A stretch of DNA of 37,623 bases from the NCBI GenBank assembly GCA_025456425.1, contig JALOKP010000023.1, positions 1 through 37,623 on the forward strand. Reading direction: 5' to 3'. Origin of the DNA: Acidobacteriota bacterium. Its GTDB lineage: Bacteria; Acidobacteriota; Polarisedimenticolia; J045. Positions within the stretch are counted from its first letter, which is position 1, and each line of letters begins with the position of its first letter. The translations under genes and the position numbers were made by a program. This document shows positions 8,473-18,707 of this stretch, piece by piece. Under the pieces are notes generated by a model, which searched no databases, had not been told where the DNA came from, and saw nothing but the letters and a program-made list of their open reading frames with translations.

Positions 8473-9004
8473 ATCGCGGCGACGAGGACACCAGCTCGGG
8501 CGTCATCATCGAGCTGTACGACGATCAGCCCTCCGGTGCGACGGTGCCGCTGCCGCCGGAGCCCGTCCCGCAGGCGCCGGCCGCGGGGCCGCGGGCCCCC
8601 TCCGGCCCCAGCCTGGTGCGGGCGCGCGAGGAGAGCTTCCGTGACGGGATCCGCGCCACGCTGCGCCAGATCCTGCCGGCGCTCGACTCGCTCGAGTCGT
8701 GCTACCGCGAGGCGACCGACAAGGCCTCCCTGCAGCAGGGGGTCCGGATGGCGCTGCGCGACCTGTGGGACGTCTTCCGCAGCTACGATCTCGAACGGAT
8801 CGAGGGGGACGGGATTGGCTTCGATCCGCGCTTCCACGAGGCGGTCCAGGTGACGGAATCGACGCGCGTACCGCCCGGCACGGTGCTCGAGGTCCTGCGC
8901 GTCGGCTACACGCTGGCGGGCGAACTCGTCCGGCCGGCGATGGTGCGGGTCGCGGTCGCCCCGGTTGGCACGCCGCCGGGCGACCCGGAGCAGGAGGAGA
9001 GCCG

Positions 9005-9008
<4 letters not shown>
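8469..9008 (+). CDS. grpE: GrpE nucleotide-exchange factor, short-helix form
   Basis: GrpE releases ADP from DnaK. The 179-residue protein has a disordered Pro/Ala-rich N-terminus (1-45), a helical region (about 48-112, with QILPALDSLE) and a typical beta-domain with FDPRFHEAVQV, VPPGTVLEVL and RPAMVRVAV. Compared with E. coli GrpE (197 residues), about 30 residues of the N-terminal half of the long dimer helix are missing. In E. coli the long paired helices act as thermosensor and contact the DnaK substrate domain. The ATG overlaps the hrcA stop by 4 nt, and its stop overlaps the dnaK ATG. Confidence 0.92.
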
Positions 9009-10825
<1,817 letters not shown>

Positions 10826-10875
10826 CCCGGCCGCGCGCGCCGCCACCACCAGGTGAAGCGGCGCGCGCGACCGGG
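10826..10875 (+). terminator. 18-bp hairpin between dnaK and dnaJ
   Basis: The arms 10826-10843 and 10858-10875 are complementary over 18 bp with one mismatch (C10831 against A10870), around a 14-nt loop at 10844-10857. The stem starts immediately after the dnaK stop. There is no U-tract. It could terminate or attenuate the hrcA-grpE-dnaK transcript, or protect its 3' end. The right arm ends at the base before the -10 hexamer of dnaJ. Confidence 0.65.
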
Positions 10876-10881
10876 TATAGT
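10853..10881 (+). promoter_or_regulatory. Possible dnaJ promoter, overlapping the hairpin
   Basis: TATAGT (10876-10881) matches the -10 consensus at 5 of 6 positions. GTGAAG (10853-10858), 17 nt upstream and mostly in the hairpin loop, is a weak -35 (3 of 6). Transcription would begin around 10888-10890, at the GTG of dnaJ, so the message would be leaderless. No Shine-Dalgarno sequence is seen. Confidence 0.45.
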
Positions 10882-10889
10882 CGCCCGCC

Positions 10890-12047
10890 GTGACCCGAGC
10901 CAGGCGCGACTACTACGAGGTCCTGGGCGTCCCGCGCACCGCCGCGGGCGAGGACCTGAAGAAGGCGTACCGCCGCCGCGCGCTCGAGGTCCATCCCGAC
11001 CGCAACCCGGGCGACCCGCACGCCGAGGAGCGCTTCAAGGAGTTGACCGAGGCCTACACGGTGCTCGGCGACCCGGCGCGTCGTGCGCGCTACGACGCCG
11101 GCGGGTTCGACGCGGTCTCGGGAGCCCCCGGCTTCGACCCGTCGATCTTCGAGGGGATCTTCGGCGGGCAGGGGTTCTCCTCGCTCGACGACCTGTTCGA
11201 GCAGTTCTTCGGCGGAGGGGCCCACGCGGCGCGCGGCGCCGGACCGCGGCGCGGCGACGACCTGCGCTACGGGCTCGAGATCCCGCTCGAGGAGGCGGCC
11301 GCCGGGACCGAGGTCAAGCTCCGCCTGCCGCGCGCCGAGTCCTGCCCGAAGTGCGAAGGGAGCGGGGCCGCGCCGGGGGGGCTCGTCACCTGCGCCACCT
11401 GCCACGGCCGTGGCTCGGTGGTGGCCCGCGTCGGCTTCGTGCAGTTCGCCCAGGGTTGCCCGACCTGCGGCGGGCGCGGCCGTGCCGTCCGCAAGCGCTG
11501 CGGGGAGTGCGGCGGGGACGGCAGGATCTCGACCGAGCGGACCGTCCGGGTGCGGATCCCGGCCGGCGTCGACGACAAGACCCGGGTGCGGGTCGCGGGC
11601 GAGGGGGACGGCGGCTACCTCGGTGGCCCGCCGGGCGACCTCTTCGTCGACATCAGCGTGCGGCCCCACGCGACCTTCTCGCGCGACGGGGCCGACATCC
11701 ACGCCACGCTGACCGTCGGGTTCGCCGACCTGGTGCTGGGCGGGAGCTTCGAGGTGCCGACGCTCCACGGTCCGGAGCTGGTCGAGATCGCCCCCCGGAC
11801 CGCGCCGGGAACGCCGCTCGTGCTGCGCGGGCGCGGCGTCCCGCGGCTCGGACGGAGCGGCCGCGGCGACCACATCGTGCACCTCACGGCCCGGCCGCCG
11901 CAGGCGATGGAGCCGCGCGAGCGCGAACTGTGGCAGGAGCTGCGCGAACTGGAGAGCGCGCGCCGCGCAAGGGCGGCCGAGTCGGGAGAGCCCGCCGACC
12001 GCAACCTCTTCGATCGGGTCAAGGACTTCCTCGGTGGCGAGCGATAG
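10890..12047 (+). CDS. dnaJ: Co-chaperone DnaJ (Hsp40), type A
   Basis: DnaJ delivers substrates to DnaK and stimulates its ATPase. The 385-residue protein has an N-terminal J-domain with the HPD motif (VHPDRNPGD), a Gly/Phe-rich stretch at about 70-115, and four zinc-finger repeats (CPKCEGSG, CATCHGRG, CPTCGGRG, CGECGGDG). The C-terminal substrate and dimerisation domains follow. The length is normal. The GTG start is the one that gives the complete J-domain. It lies 64 nt after dnaK with its own -10 hexamer, and overlaps prmA by 14 nt. Confidence 0.95.
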   Translation: MTRARRDYYEVLGVPRTAAGEDLKKAYRRRALEVHPDRNPGDPHAEERFKELTEAYTVLGDPARRARYDAGGFDAVSGAPGFDPSIFEGIFGGQGFSSLDDLFEQFFGGGAHAARGAGPRRGDDLRYGLEIPLEEAAAGTEVKLRLPRAESCPKCEGSGAAPGGLVTCATCHGRGSVVARVGFVQFAQGCPTCGGRGRAVRKRCGECGGDGRISTERTVRVRIPAGVDDKTRVRVAGEGDGGYLGGPPGDLFVDISVRPHATFSRDGADIHATLTVGFADLVLGGSFEVPTLHGPELVEIAPRTAPGTPLVLRGRGVPRLGRSGRGDHIVHLTARPPQAMEPRERELWQELRELESARRARAAESGEPADRNLFDRVKDFLGGER

Positions 12048-12930
12048 GCTGCGCGTGCCGGGGACATGGTACCGCGTGCGGGCCAGCCTGCCGCGCGAGG
12101 CCGAGGATCTCGCGCTGGGGACGCTCGACCGCGCCGGGTCGACCGGCTCGTCGACCCTCCCGGCGGGACCGCGGCGCGTCGCCTGCGAGGCCTGGTTCGA
12201 GAGCGCGGCCGCGGCGGCCGCCGGGCTCGCCGCACTGCGCGCGATCGAGGGGGCGAAGCTCGCGACCGAGGCCCCGGAGCCGGTGACCGACGAGGGCTGG
12301 CTCGACGCCGCGGCGCGCCCGCGGCCGCCGGTGCTGGCCGGGCGGTTCGCGGTCCTCGACCGGGCCCCGGACGCGACGGCGGCCGGGCCCGCGCTCGTGG
12401 GACGGGAGTTGCTCGTCATCCCCGCCAGCCGCGCCTTCGGGACCGGCGAGCACCCGACGACGCGGCTCTGCCTCGAGCTGCTTTCCGAGCGCGTCCGGCC
12501 GGGGCACGAGCTGCTCGACCTGGGGACCGGATCGGGGATCCTCGCGATCGCCGCCGCGCGGATCGGTGCGCGGCGCGTGCTGGCGCTCGACATCGACCCG
12601 GCGGTGCTCGAGGTGGCGGCGGAGAATGTGGCCGCGCACGGTGTCGCGGGACAGGTCCGGCTGGCGGCCGGCAGCTGGCATGCGGCCGCTGCCGGCACGC
12701 TCTACGATGGCGCGATCGCGAACATCCACCGCACCGCGCTGGTGCGGGGCGCCCGCGCCGTCGCCTCGCGCCTGCGGCCGGGCGGATTCGCGGTCCTTTC
12801 GGGGTTCCTGCGCGCCGACCAGGACAAGGTCGAACGCGCCTGGGCCCGCGCCGGGCTGGCGCGCGAAGCGGTGCGGTACGACGGCGAATGGGTCGCGCTG
12901 GCGGTGCGATCGGAAGGGGCGACGCGGTGA
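12034..12930 (+). CDS. prmA: Ribosomal protein L11 methyltransferase
   Basis: PrmA uses S-adenosylmethionine to methylate ribosomal protein L11. The 298-residue protein has a weakly conserved N-terminal substrate domain and a Rossmann methyltransferase domain with IPASRAFGTGEHPTTRLCL, the SAM-binding LLDLGTGSGILAIAAA and ALDIDP. The family ANIL motif appears here as ANIH. Position directly after dnaJ, with overlap, is a common order and supports the call. The GTG start overlaps the dnaJ end by 14 nt; a later GTG at 12055 is possible but would trim the N-terminal domain. Confidence 0.88.
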   Translation: MASDRLRVPGTWYRVRASLPREAEDLALGTLDRAGSTGSSTLPAGPRRVACEAWFESAAAAAAGLAALRAIEGAKLATEAPEPVTDEGWLDAAARPRPPVLAGRFAVLDRAPDATAAGPALVGRELLVIPASRAFGTGEHPTTRLCLELLSERVRPGHELLDLGTGSGILAIAAARIGARRVLALDIDPAVLEVAAENVAAHGVAGQVRLAAGSWHAAAAGTLYDGAIANIHRTALVRGARAVASRLRPGGFAVLSGFLRADQDKVERAWARAGLAREAVRYDGEWVALAVRSEGATR

Positions 12931-15482
12931 TGGAACACCCGGAACTGGGCGGCGGCGCGCACCGGGCGCTGGCGGCCGCGGCGCTGGCCCTGACCCTGTT
13001 CGCCGGCTGCGGGCCGCGGCCGGGCGCGGCGGGCGGGGCGGTCGACCTGGCCGCCGCGCGGGCGCGACTCGAGGCGGGCGACGCGCTGGGCGTGGTCGAG
13101 TTGCTGCGCGAGCGCGCCGGGCAGGATCCCGAGCGCGTCGAGCTGCTCGCGGCGGCATACGAGGCGATCCCGACCGCCGACATCGAGGCCGCCGAGCGCT
13201 TCGCCCCGCTCGGGAAGTCGGACGATCCGCGGCTGGTGTTGGTCGCCGCGCGCGCCGCCGCACGCGCCGACCAGCTCGAGAACGCCGAGGCCATCCTGAA
13301 GGGGATGCTCGCCCGGCAGCCGGGCCTGGAGGAGATCGCGATCGAGTACGCGAAGCTGCTCGGCCGGATGGGGCGCCACGACGACGCGCTGCGGGCGCTG
13401 GCGCCTTTCGACCGCGAGGAGCCGCGGATCCTCAACCTGCGCGGCTATTCCGAGCTGCTGGCCGGCCGCCCCGAGGCGGCGCGCCCGCTGCTCGAGCGCT
13501 CCGTCGCGGCGGCCCGCGGCGCGGGTCAGGACTATGCGCCGGCGCTTTATCACCTGGGCCTCTACTACCGCTGGAAAGGACAGCAGGAGACGGCGCTCGA
13601 ACTGTTCCGGCGGGCCTGCGGCGCCAGCCCTTCCCACCTCGCGGCCCACTACCAGTGGATGGCCACCGCCGAGCAGCTCGGGCTGGCCGACGACCTGGCG
13701 ATCGCGAAAGGGGCGTTCGGGCGGATCTACCGCTCGCAGTTGGCGCGGGCCGGAGCGCTGAAGGAGCCAAAGGATCCGGGCCCGGCGGTCGACCGCACGA
13801 CGAAGATCGAGTCCCGCCCGGTCGCTGAGGGGACGGCCTTCCGCCGCCGTTTCCCGGCCGGTGTACCGTTCGAGGTCGCCTGCCGCACGCCGGCCGAGGG
13901 GACGGCGCGCTTCGTGGCGCGGATCGAGAGCGGGCCGGGCGCCGGCACCACGCTGCTCGACGCCGTGCACGAGAGCGGCCCGGACGGCGAGCGCTGGATC
14001 CCGCACCAGTTCGCGATCCCGCCGGGCGCGGCCGGGGCCGAGGCCGAGGTGCTGTTCGAGGTCCGCCCGACTTCCTGGCTCGCCGCCTGGCGCGGGATCG
14101 GGCCCCCGCGCGGGGCGGCCCTCTCCGAGCCGCGGGCGACCGGGAGCGGCAAGCCCCGCTCCGCCGACCCGCGGCCGAACGTGCTGCTGATTTCGCTCGA
14201 CACGCTGCGCGCCGACCGGGTCGGACACCTCGGCAGCGGCCGCGCCACCTCGCCGGCGCTCGACCGGCTGGCTGCCGAGGGGGTCTCCTTCGCGCGCGCC
14301 GAGGCCACCTCGAGTTGGACGCTCCCGTCCCACTTCTCGATCTTCTCGGGGCTCACCCCGGCGGCGCACGGCGTGCTGCCCGACCTGGAGGCGACGCGCG
14401 GCTTCATGTGGGCCGATCGGGTGGTCGAGGTCCGCAGTTCGGGGCGCGAGGTGATGCTGACCGAGGCGCTGCAGGAGGCCGGGTACCGCACCGTCGGCGT
14501 CACCGAGAACGGCTGGCTGGCCGGGCGCTTCGGCTTCGGCCAGGGGTTCGACGTCTACCGCTCCGACATGCTCGGGAACTACTGGCGCACCTGGGCCGCG
14601 ACCGAGGCCGAACTCGAGGCCCACGGCGAGACCGGGCCGTGGTTCCTCTTCGTCCACACCTACACTCCGCACCAGCCGTACCACGCGCCGCGCGAGTACC
14701 GCCTGCGCTGGGCCGACCCCGAGTCGGGGGGCCTCGCGTGGCCGGAGGCGCTGGTCCCGATGGAGGAGTACCTGCGCTTCCGGGCGGAGGTCTTCCGACC
14801 GGCGCCGATCGACATCGGAGCCTTCCGCGACCTCTACGACGGCCAGGTCGCCTGGTCCGACTCGCTCGTCCAGCGGATCCTGGACTGGATCGAGCAGAAG
14901 GGGCTGGCGGAGCAGACGATCGTGGTCGTGCTCTCCGACCACGGCGAGGAGATCTTCGAGCGCGGCGAGTTCGACCACATCAACTCGCTGTACGAGGAGG
15001 TCTCGCGCGTGCCGCTCGTGATCCGCGCCCCGGGCCGCGTGCCGGCCGGGCGCTCGGTTGCGGCCACCGTCTCGCTGATCGACGTCCCGGCCACGGTGCT
15101 CGACCTGGCAGGGCTCGGTGACCGATTGGGGCAGGGGACGAGCCTGCGCGCGGCCTGGGAGTCGGGCGCCTCGCGGCCGGCCTTCGCGCAGACGATCGGG
15201 CTCGCGAGCCACCCGCTCGCGGCGGTCTGGGACGGCTCGCTCAAGTACCTCCGGCGCGAGACTCCGGGGGGTACGGTCGAGAAACTGTTCGACCTGGCGA
15301 GCGATCCCGCCGAGCGGAACGACCTGGCCGCCGCGCGGCCCGCCGACCTGGCCCGGCTGCGCTCGCTGCACGAGGCCCACGCCCGCGACGGCGCGACGAT
15401 CCGGCAGGATCTCGGGACGACGACCGAGGAGCTCGACCCCGAGACGATCGAGCGGCTCAGGAGCCTGGGCTACGCCCGATAG
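12930..15482 (+). CDS. Lipoprotein with TPR domain fused to a sulfatase-type hydrolase domain
   Basis: The 850-residue protein has a lipoprotein signal with lipobox LFAGC (Cys27), TPR-like helices at about 35-285, a beta-rich linker at about 290-405, and an alkaline-phosphatase-superfamily sulfatase domain from about 418 to 800. Metal-site segments are LLISLDTLRADR and LSDHGEEIF (Asp670). The nucleophile position, Cys or Ser in CxPSR sulfatases, is Thr464 in WTLPSH. This resembles Thr-using phosphoglycerol transferases such as LtaS more than FGE-activated sulfatases. It is probably envelope-anchored and acts on a phospho- or sulfo-ester that is unknown. ATG 12930 is chosen; GTG 12927, in the same frame, overlaps the prmA stop. 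Confidence 0.82.
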   Translation: MEHPELGGGAHRALAAAALALTLFAGCGPRPGAAGGAVDLAAARARLEAGDALGVVELLRERAGQDPERVELLAAAYEAIPTADIEAAERFAPLGKSDDPRLVLVAARAAARADQLENAEAILKGMLARQPGLEEIAIEYAKLLGRMGRHDDALRALAPFDREEPRILNLRGYSELLAGRPEAARPLLERSVAAARGAGQDYAPALYHLGLYYRWKGQQETALELFRRACGASPSHLAAHYQWMATAEQLGLADDLAIAKGAFGRIYRSQLARAGALKEPKDPGPAVDRTTKIESRPVAEGTAFRRRFPAGVPFEVACRTPAEGTARFVARIESGPGAGTTLLDAVHESGPDGERWIPHQFAIPPGAAGAEAEVLFEVRPTSWLAAWRGIGPPRGAALSEPRATGSGKPRSADPRPNVLLISLDTLRADRVGHLGSGRATSPALDRLAAEGVSFARAEATSSWTLPSHFSIFSGLTPAAHGVLPDLEATRGFMWADRVVEVRSSGREVMLTEALQEAGYRTVGVTENGWLAGRFGFGQGFDVYRSDMLGNYWRTWAATEAELEAHGETGPWFLFVHTYTPHQPYHAPREYRLRWADPESGGLAWPEALVPMEEYLRFRAEVFRPAPIDIGAFRDLYDGQVAWSDSLVQRILDWIEQKGLAEQTIVVVLSDHGEEIFERGEFDHINSLYEEVSRVPLVIRAPGRVPAGRSVAATVSLIDVPATVLDLAGLGDRLGQGTSLRAAWESGASRPAFAQTIGLASHPLAAVWDGSLKYLRRETPGGTVEKLFDLASDPAERNDLAAARPADLARLRSLHEAHARDGATIRQDLGTTTEELDPETIERLRSLGYAR

Positions 15483-15504
15483 GGGCCGCCCTGCGTGGCG
15501 GCCC
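15483..15504. repeat. Left half of compound palindrome (8-bp hairpin)
   Basis: GGGCCGCC (15483-15490) and GGCGGCCC (15497-15504) pair perfectly around a 6-nt loop, directly behind the TAG stop of the sulfatase gene. It probably acts as a terminator between the convergent genes. It is the left half of a larger symmetrical element (15480-15550). Confidence 0.6.
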
Positions 15505-15525
15505 GAACACGAGGTCCGCGGTTGC

Positions 15526-15547
15526 GGGCCGGCACGGAGGCCGGCCC
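15526..15547. repeat. Right half of compound palindrome (8-bp hairpin)
   Basis: GGGCCGGC (15526-15533) and GCCGGCCC (15540-15547) pair perfectly around a 6-nt loop. The outer ends of the two hairpins are also complementary: TAGGGGCCG at 15480-15488 and CGGCCCCTA at 15542-15550. The whole element resembles an extragenic palindromic repeat and supplies the stop codons of both flanking genes. Confidence 0.6.
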
Positions 15548-17116
15548 CTACCGCTTGGCGTTGAGCGCGTCGAGCGACTTGCGGGCCGAGGTCCTCACGA
15601 ACGCGACCTCGTCCTTGAGCAGCCCCTCGAGCAGTTCCTTCGCCTTCGGCCCGCCGACCCGGCCCAGCGCCACCGCGGTGGCCTGGCGCACGCCGGGCTC
15701 GGCGTCCTTGGCGAGCTTGCCGAACGCGGCCAGCGCCTCGGGGCCGCCGATGCTGCCGAGCGCGTTCGCGGCCGCGATCCGGACCTGCTTGGCCCCCTTG
15801 GTCGAGGTGTCCTCCGCGGCCTTCACCAGGACCGGGACCTGCTTCGGACCGCCGACCTGTCCGATCCCCTCGATCGCCATCGCCCGCACGTTCGGGTCGG
15901 CGTCGGAGGCGTAGGCCACCAGCGCGTCGGCCGCCGGCTTGCCGATTCCGGCGAGCGCCCCCGAAGCCTCGAGGCGGACCGCCGCATCGAGGTCGCTGGA
16001 GAGCGCCATCAGGTCGGGAACGGCCCGCTCCTTGAGCAGATCAGCCAGCACCGGGACGGCGGTCGCCCGGACCGCCGAGTCCTTGTCGTTCTTAAGCACG
16101 ACGCGGACGGCGTCGGCCACCGTGGTGTCGCCGACCTTCTGGTCCGGCTTGGCGAGCTTGTCGAGCGCGCGCAGCGCGGTCCGGCGCAGGCGCGGGTCGG
16201 GATCGGAGAGCTGCTTGACGAACAGCGGGACCGACTGCTCGTCCTTCATGTCGACCAGCCCCTGCGCCGCGCCGATCCGGACCGCCAGCGCGGGGTCGGA
16301 CATCGCGGCGCGGAGCACGGGCAGCGCCTCGGGGTTCTTGATCCGCGAGAGGGCGCGCGCCGCGCCGGCGCGGACGTTGTCGGAGGGGCGCCCCTTGTTG
16401 GCCTTGAGGGCCTCCTTGCTCGGCTTCGGCACGATCTGCATCAGCTCGCGCACCGCTTCCGGCGTGCCGATCGTGGCCAGCGCCTCGGCCGCTGCGGGCT
16501 CCGCGGCCAGATCGCCCATCGTGCGCGCGATGCGTGCCAGCTCCGGGACCGCCTGCGGGTCGCGGGCGGCCTGGCAGGCCAGCACCGCCGAGCGGACCAC
16601 GCTCTCCGACGGGTCCTTGAGCGCCTTGCGGAACAGCGCCTGCGCGTCGGCGTCCTTGGGGAAGTTCTCGCGCAGCGTCTGGATCACCTCGACCCGCGCG
16701 CCGAAGTCGGGGTCCTGCGAGGCGGCGCGGCAGAGCTCCTTCGGGCGCGGCTTGTCCCACATCTTGCAGGCCGCCCGGATGGCACCGTCGCGCACGACGG
16801 TCGAGTCGTCGTTGTAGAGCTTCTCGAGCAGGTCGGTGCCCTTCTCGCCCAGGATCTCCTCGATCGCCCAGACGGTCTCGGCCCGGATCTCCGGCTCGCT
16901 GTCGTTGACGAGTTCCTCGAGCAGCGGGCGGGCTGCGGCGGCGGAGGGCTTGAGGCGCATCAACTCCCGCACCCCGGTGACGCGGTCCTGCTTGCTGTCG
17001 GAAGCGAGGCGCTTCTGCACCGGCTTGAGGTCGGGCTCGGCGGCGAACAGCAGCCCGGCCGGCAGCGCCAGCGCGAAGGCGATCACGATCCTGCGCCCAC
17101 TCAGCGTCGTCATCAT
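15548..17116 (-). CDS. Secreted HEAT-repeat protein
   Basis: This 522-residue protein has a signal peptide (1-26, cleavage likely at LFAA/EPD) and then an all-helical series of about 30-residue HEAT/PBS-lyase-like repeats running to the end. Examples are RAGAARALSRIKNPEALPVL and VRQATAVALGRVGGPKAKEL. Such solenoids bind proteins; a periplasmic scaffold role is likely and no enzyme motif is visible. It is transcribed alone on the minus strand, convergent with the sulfatase gene and divergent from pgsA. A CCTCCCC complement at 17128-17134 gives a GGGGAGG ribosome-binding site. ATG 17116 or ATG 17113 could be the start. Confidence 0.85.
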   Translation of the reverse strand: MMTTLSGRRIVIAFALALPAGLLFAAEPDLKPVQKRLASDSKQDRVTGVRELMRLKPSAAAARPLLEELVNDSEPEIRAETVWAIEEILGEKGTDLLEKLYNDDSTVVRDGAIRAACKMWDKPRPKELCRAASQDPDFGARVEVIQTLRENFPKDADAQALFRKALKDPSESVVRSAVLACQAARDPQAVPELARIARTMGDLAAEPAAAEALATIGTPEAVRELMQIVPKPSKEALKANKGRPSDNVRAGAARALSRIKNPEALPVLRAAMSDPALAVRIGAAQGLVDMKDEQSVPLFVKQLSDPDPRLRRTALRALDKLAKPDQKVGDTTVADAVRVVLKNDKDSAVRATAVPVLADLLKERAVPDLMALSSDLDAAVRLEASGALAGIGKPAADALVAYASDADPNVRAMAIEGIGQVGGPKQVPVLVKAAEDTSTKGAKQVRIAAANALGSIGGPEALAAFGKLAKDAEPGVRQATAVALGRVGGPKAKELLEGLLKDEVAFVRTSARKSLDALNAKR

Positions 17117-17414
17117 CGAAATCCGTGCCTCCCCGGGAGCCCTGGCCGCGTCCGCCGACCCTCGATCGACGCGACGAGCGCTGAGAGACTAGCGGCGCCG
17201 CCGACGCAGCGCCAGCCAGCGAGGCCGCCCGGCCGGTCCCCGCTCCGCCCTTGTCCGCAGGACTCATCGGCCGCCCGCGCCTTTTGTTGACCCCCGGGAA
17301 GCGGGCGTGATAGGTTCCGGCCGGCCCGGCGGCGCGCCGGCCCCCCGCACGGGCCCGGCGACCGGGTTCCGGCGGATATGGGCGCGCGGTGCCGGTCTCC
17401 GGACTCGCGGGCCC
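17117..17414. other. Divergent intergenic region between HEAT gene and pgsA
   Basis: This 298-nt stretch has no supported gene. On the minus strand it holds the ribosome-binding site of the HEAT gene (17128-17134) and a weak TAGTCT -10-like hexamer at 17185-17190. On the plus strand it holds the candidate pgsA promoter at 17287-17316 and about 90 nt of GC-rich leader with no recognisable riboswitch. Confidence 0.6.
17287..17316 (+). promoter_or_regulatory. Candidate pgsA promoter
   Basis: TTGACC (17287-17292, 5 of 6 matches) is followed after 18 nt by TAGGTT (17311-17316), preceded by TGA as in an extended -10. A 7-bp inverted repeat, CGCCCGC (17272-17278) and GCGGGCG (17301-17307), flanks the -35 so that TTGACC lies in its loop. 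Predicted start is near 17323. Confidence 0.5.
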
Positions 17415-18029
17415 ATGAACCTGCCGACCAGCCTCACCCTCTTGCGGATCCTCTTCGTGCCGCTCCTCGTCGTGGTGCTGCTGGCTCCGCCTTCGCACTG
17501 GACGAAGGTCCGCTTCTTCGGCGAAGAGGGTCCCCCGGCGCGCGAACTGCTCGGCGTGCTGATCTTCCTGGTCGCGACGCTGACCGACATCCTCGACGGC
17601 TGGCTCGCCCGCCGCCGCAACGAGGTGACGACGCTCGGGACCCTGCTCGACCCGATCGCCGACAAGCTGCTGATCTCGGCGGCCTTCGTCTCGCTGGTCG
17701 AGATGAGGCTCGCCCCGGCCTGGATCGTCGTGATCATCATCGGGCGCGAGTTCCTCGTCTCCGGTCTGCGTGCGATCCTCGCGGCCCGCGGCTTCGTGCT
17801 GGCGGCGTCGGCCTGGGGCAAGGCCAAGACCGTGGCGCAGGTCGTGGCGATCGTGCTGCTGATCCTGGCCGACACGCTCCACCGGCTCTCGGGCTTCGAC
17901 TGGCTGGGGATCGGCGTGCTCTGGATCGCGATGCTGCTCACGATCGCCTCCGCCGTCGGGTACGTCCGCGAATTCGTGCGGCTCTACCCGCAGCTCGCCG
18001 CCGGGCCGCCGGTTCCGCGCGGGGACTGA
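17415..18029 (+). CDS. pgsA: CDP-diacylglycerol-glycerol-3-phosphate 3-phosphatidyltransferase
   Basis: PgsA makes phosphatidylglycerol-phosphate, the committed step to phosphatidylglycerol, at the inner membrane. The 204-residue protein has several membrane helices and the full CDP-alcohol phosphotransferase motif: Asp58, Asp61-Gly62, Ala65-Arg66, Gly75, Asp79 and Asp83. ATG 17415 (MNLPTSLTLLRIL) is chosen because it matches the usual family N-terminus; the frame is open further upstream to 17307 but that part is low-complexity. It heads a long run with DUF502, cinA, thpR, plsY and gpsA. Confidence 0.92.
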   Translation: MNLPTSLTLLRILFVPLLVVVLLAPPSHWTKVRFFGEEGPPARELLGVLIFLVATLTDILDGWLARRRNEVTTLGTLLDPIADKLLISAAFVSLVEMRLAPAWIVVIIIGREFLVSGLRAILAARGFVLAASAWGKAKTVAQVVAIVLLILADTLHRLSGFDWLGIGVLWIAMLLTIASAVGYVREFVRLYPQLAAGPPVPRGD

Positions 18030-18038
18030 GGGCGCGGC

Positions 18039-18707
18039 GTGGGCGCGGCGACGCACCTGAGGCGGCAGCTGCTCGCGGGGTTCTTCTTCCTGCTCCCGCT
18101 CGGCGTCTCGATCTGGTTCTTCCTGTTCATGATGAAACTGATCGACCGCCTCGCCGCGGACGAGCTGCGCGGGCTGGTCCAGGGGCCGGGGGACACGACC
18201 CCGCTCGCCGTCTGGCTGACCCGGCTCGTCGCGCTGTTCCTGACGCTGGTGGTGCTCTACCTCGTCGGCCTGTTCGGGACGCACGTCATCCGGCCGCAGC
18301 TGCTCGAGGCGGGCGAGCAGTGGATCTCGAAGGTCCCGTTTTTCGGTGCCGTCTACCGCGCCACGCGCCAGATCTCCGACGCGCTGCGCGTGGGTGGCGC
18401 CTCGACCTTCCGGCGCTGCGTGCTGATCGAGTACCCGCGGCCCGGGATCTTCACGATTGCGTTCGTGAGCAACACCCGCAGCTTCGAAGCCGGCCGGCCT
18501 TCGCGCCGCGTCCTGCCGGTCTTCCTGCCGACCACCCCCAACCCGACCTCGGGCTACTTCCTGCTCGTCCCCGAGGAGGAGACGATCCCGCTGGCGCTGA
18601 CGGTCGAGGAGGGGATCAAGGTGATCGTCTCGGGCGGGATCTTCATGCCCGAGGGGCTGCCGATGCGCGGGCCGGGCGAGCCGGTCCCGGAAGAGGCCGA
18701 GCCATGA
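18039..18707 (+). CDS. DUF502 family membrane protein
   Basis: This 222-residue protein has two N-terminal membrane helices (about 12-34 and 62-84) and a soluble C-terminal domain. Family-typical segments include FFLLPLGVSIWFF, VPFFGAVYRATRQ, FLPTTPNPTSGYFLLVPEEE and the SGGIFMPE region. The function of DUF502 is not established; the context with pgsA and plsY suggests a membrane role. The GTG start has a GAGGG ribosome-binding site overlapping the pgsA stop. Its stop overlaps the cinA ATG by 4 nt. Confidence 0.87.
   Translation: MGAATHLRRQLLAGFFFLLPLGVSIWFFLFMMKLIDRLAADELRGLVQGPGDTTPLAVWLTRLVALFLTLVVLYLVGLFGTHVIRPQLLEAGEQWISKVPFFGAVYRATRQISDALRVGGASTFRRCVLIEYPRPGIFTIAFVSNTRSFEAGRPSRRVLPVFLPTTPNPTSGYFLLVPEEETIPLALTVEEGIKVIVSGGIFMPEGLPMRGPGEPVPEEAEP

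Noticed and set aside
15939-16817. Plus-strand open frame (292 codons) inside the HEAT gene
   Set aside because: Ser/Ala/Arg-rich shadow; the minus-strand frame has a signal peptide and regular HEAT repeats.
17307-17414. Extended N-terminus for PgsA from GTG 17307
   Set aside because: Low-complexity, not like PgsA, and overlaps the candidate -10; ATG 17415 matches the family start.
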